Origin: an uncultured Christensenella sp.
Lineage (GTDB): Bacteria > Bacillota > Clostridia > Christensenellales > Borkfalkiaceae
Direction of reading: 5' to 3'
NCBI GenBank assembly: GCA_905212395.1
Contig: CAJMEI010000045.1
Location: 1-7,890 of the forward strand
Length of the DNA: 7,890 bases
A model generated the notes under the pieces. It was not told where the DNA came from. It made no database searches and saw only the letters and a program-made list of their open reading frames with translations. Both the position numbers and the translations under genes were made by a program. The stretch's first letter is position 1, and each line of letters starts with the position of its first letter. Of the stretch, positions 7,292 through 7,890 are shown piece by piece.

Positions 7292-7324
7292 AGCGTTTAG
7301 TGATATTTAAAGGCGGTGAAACGG

Positions 7325-7396
7325 GTGAAAAGTTTTTACGCCAGACTGTCGCTTAAAATTGCGTTAAAAAAACGTAGCTCTTTCTCCGCGTTTTAA
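7325..7396 (+). CDS. Small cationic peptide gene, 23 aa, GTG start
   Basis: This reading frame encodes MKSFYARLSLKIALKKRSSFSAF if GTG is read as methionine. It is supported by AGGCGGTGA (7311-7319), which matches the ideal AGGAGGTGA at 8 of 9 positions and is the best ribosome site in the window, at a normal distance from the GTG. A promoter lies just upstream. The TAA stop overlaps the AAAGGAG site of the next gene, so the two are probably translationally coupled. The peptide has six basic and no acidic residues and an alternating hydrophobic/basic middle that could form an amphipathic helix. I do not recognise it. It may be a functional small protein, or a leader whose translation controls the next gene. 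No run of a single amino-acid codon suggests classic attenuation. Confidence 0.5.
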   Translation: MKSFYARLSLKIALKKRSSFSAF

Positions 7397-7407
7397 AGGA
7401 GAAGAAT

Positions 7408-7863
7408 ATGGATAAGAACGTATTTATAGTACTACAAAAATATTCTTTGGAAGTTTTATTTTTAGCTTTACTCGCCCTTATTTGCGATAAGCTGATTTTA
7501 AAAGCCTTTAAAGATAAAGCCAAAAAATTTTCTTTTTACGTTCCGTACGTTTTAGGGATAATATTTTACGCTATTTATTCGCTAATTTTTCTTAAATCTT
7601 CCGACAACGTTTTCAACATGGGTATAACTACGGGCGCAATTTGCATGATTTACGACTCCATTATTTCGGAAGACGATTCTTTAAAAAAATTGCTTACCGC
7701 ATTCGTTAAAGAAGAAAACGTTAAAGAAGCCGAAAAAGCTATTAAAAAAAGTAAATTTCAAAAAGAAGAAGTAGAAAAAATCGTAAAAAAATACAGCGCG
7801 CTTCCCTTGACGGAACAGGAAGTACAAACGTTCGTAACGCTTATTTTACAAAAAAAAGAATAA
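7408..7863 (+). CDS. Hypothetical small membrane protein, 151 aa
   Basis: I do not recognise this protein. The N-terminal half has two clear membrane segments (about 12-33 and 42-63) and a third, weaker hydrophobic stretch (about 68-85, containing MGITTGAICMIYD). The C-terminal half (about 88-151) is highly charged and probably helical (KEENVKEAEKAIKKSK, QKEEVEKIVKKYS) and would lie in the cytoplasm. There is no signal peptide with a cleavage site and no cysteine or histidine metal motif. The layout resembles small holin-like or stress membrane proteins only in general shape, and I draw no functional conclusion. The start is well supported by AAGGAG 6 bases upstream, and the site overlaps the stop of the preceding 23-codon gene. 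A terminator hairpin begins 7 bases after the stop, so the transcript likely ends here. Confidence 0.82.
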   Translation: MDKNVFIVLQKYSLEVLFLALLALICDKLILKAFKDKAKKFSFYVPYVLGIIFYAIYSLIFLKSSDNVFNMGITTGAICMIYDSIISEDDSLKKLLTAFVKEENVKEAEKAIKKSKFQKEEVEKIVKKYSALPLTEQEVQTFVTLILQKKE

Positions 7864-7869
7864 TTTTTT

Positions 7870-7890
7870 AAGACGGTTTTTACCGTCTTT
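7870..7890 (+). terminator. Terminator hairpin after the membrane protein gene
   Basis: AAGACGG (7870-7876) and CCGTCTT (7883-7889) form a perfect 7-base stem with a 6-base loop, just after the stop codon. The right arm ends in TTT at the window edge, so the length of the following T-run cannot be seen. Position and stem fit an intrinsic terminator for the 151-residue gene. Confidence 0.75.

Overview
The window is an AT-rich piece of bacterial chromosome that reads as ordinary housekeeping DNA plus one small, uncharacterised membrane-protein locus. I see no phage, insertion sequence, CRISPR array, tRNA or rRNA. The gene set points to an anaerobic low-GC Bacillota, probably an uncultured clostridial lineage: a Clostridia-like ABC-2 permease with its ATPase, formate-tetrahydrofolate ligase, an atypical IMP dehydrogenase, and strong AGGAGG-type ribosome binding sites with consensus TTGACA/TATAAT promoters. 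The placement below phylum level is a guess.

Left part, minus strand, read right to left. guaB (IMP dehydrogenase, starting at 5833) and fhs (starting at 4120) each have a recognisable promoter. They are followed by a two-gene ABC transporter operon: ATPase from 2379, then permease from 1619 with a 4-base gap. guaB makes XMP on the way to GMP, and fhs supplies 10-formyl-THF, which is used twice in purine synthesis, so these neighbours share a metabolic theme. The ABC pair has an unknown substrate. It may be served by read-through from fhs, because the 82-base gap shows neither a clear terminator nor a clear promoter.

Right part, plus strand. A divergent promoter region (5834-6018) separates guaB from a cation diffusion facilitator. 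That gene has a perfect consensus promoter and a small palindrome at the predicted transcription start. Its metal-site residues are of the manganese type, and its cytoplasmic domain appears to be duplicated. Next comes a 222-base gap holding an inverted repeat, a promoter with two abutting -10 boxes, and a likely 23-codon GTG-start gene with a very strong ribosome binding site. The stop of that small gene overlaps the ribosome binding site of a 151-residue membrane protein that I do not recognise. A terminator hairpin ends the locus at the window edge.

The points most worth a second look are the IMP dehydrogenase, which matches the Tritrichomonas foetus enzyme in residue numbering; the overlooked small cationic peptide gene; and the complete absence of the tetranucleotide GATC from all 7.9 kb.
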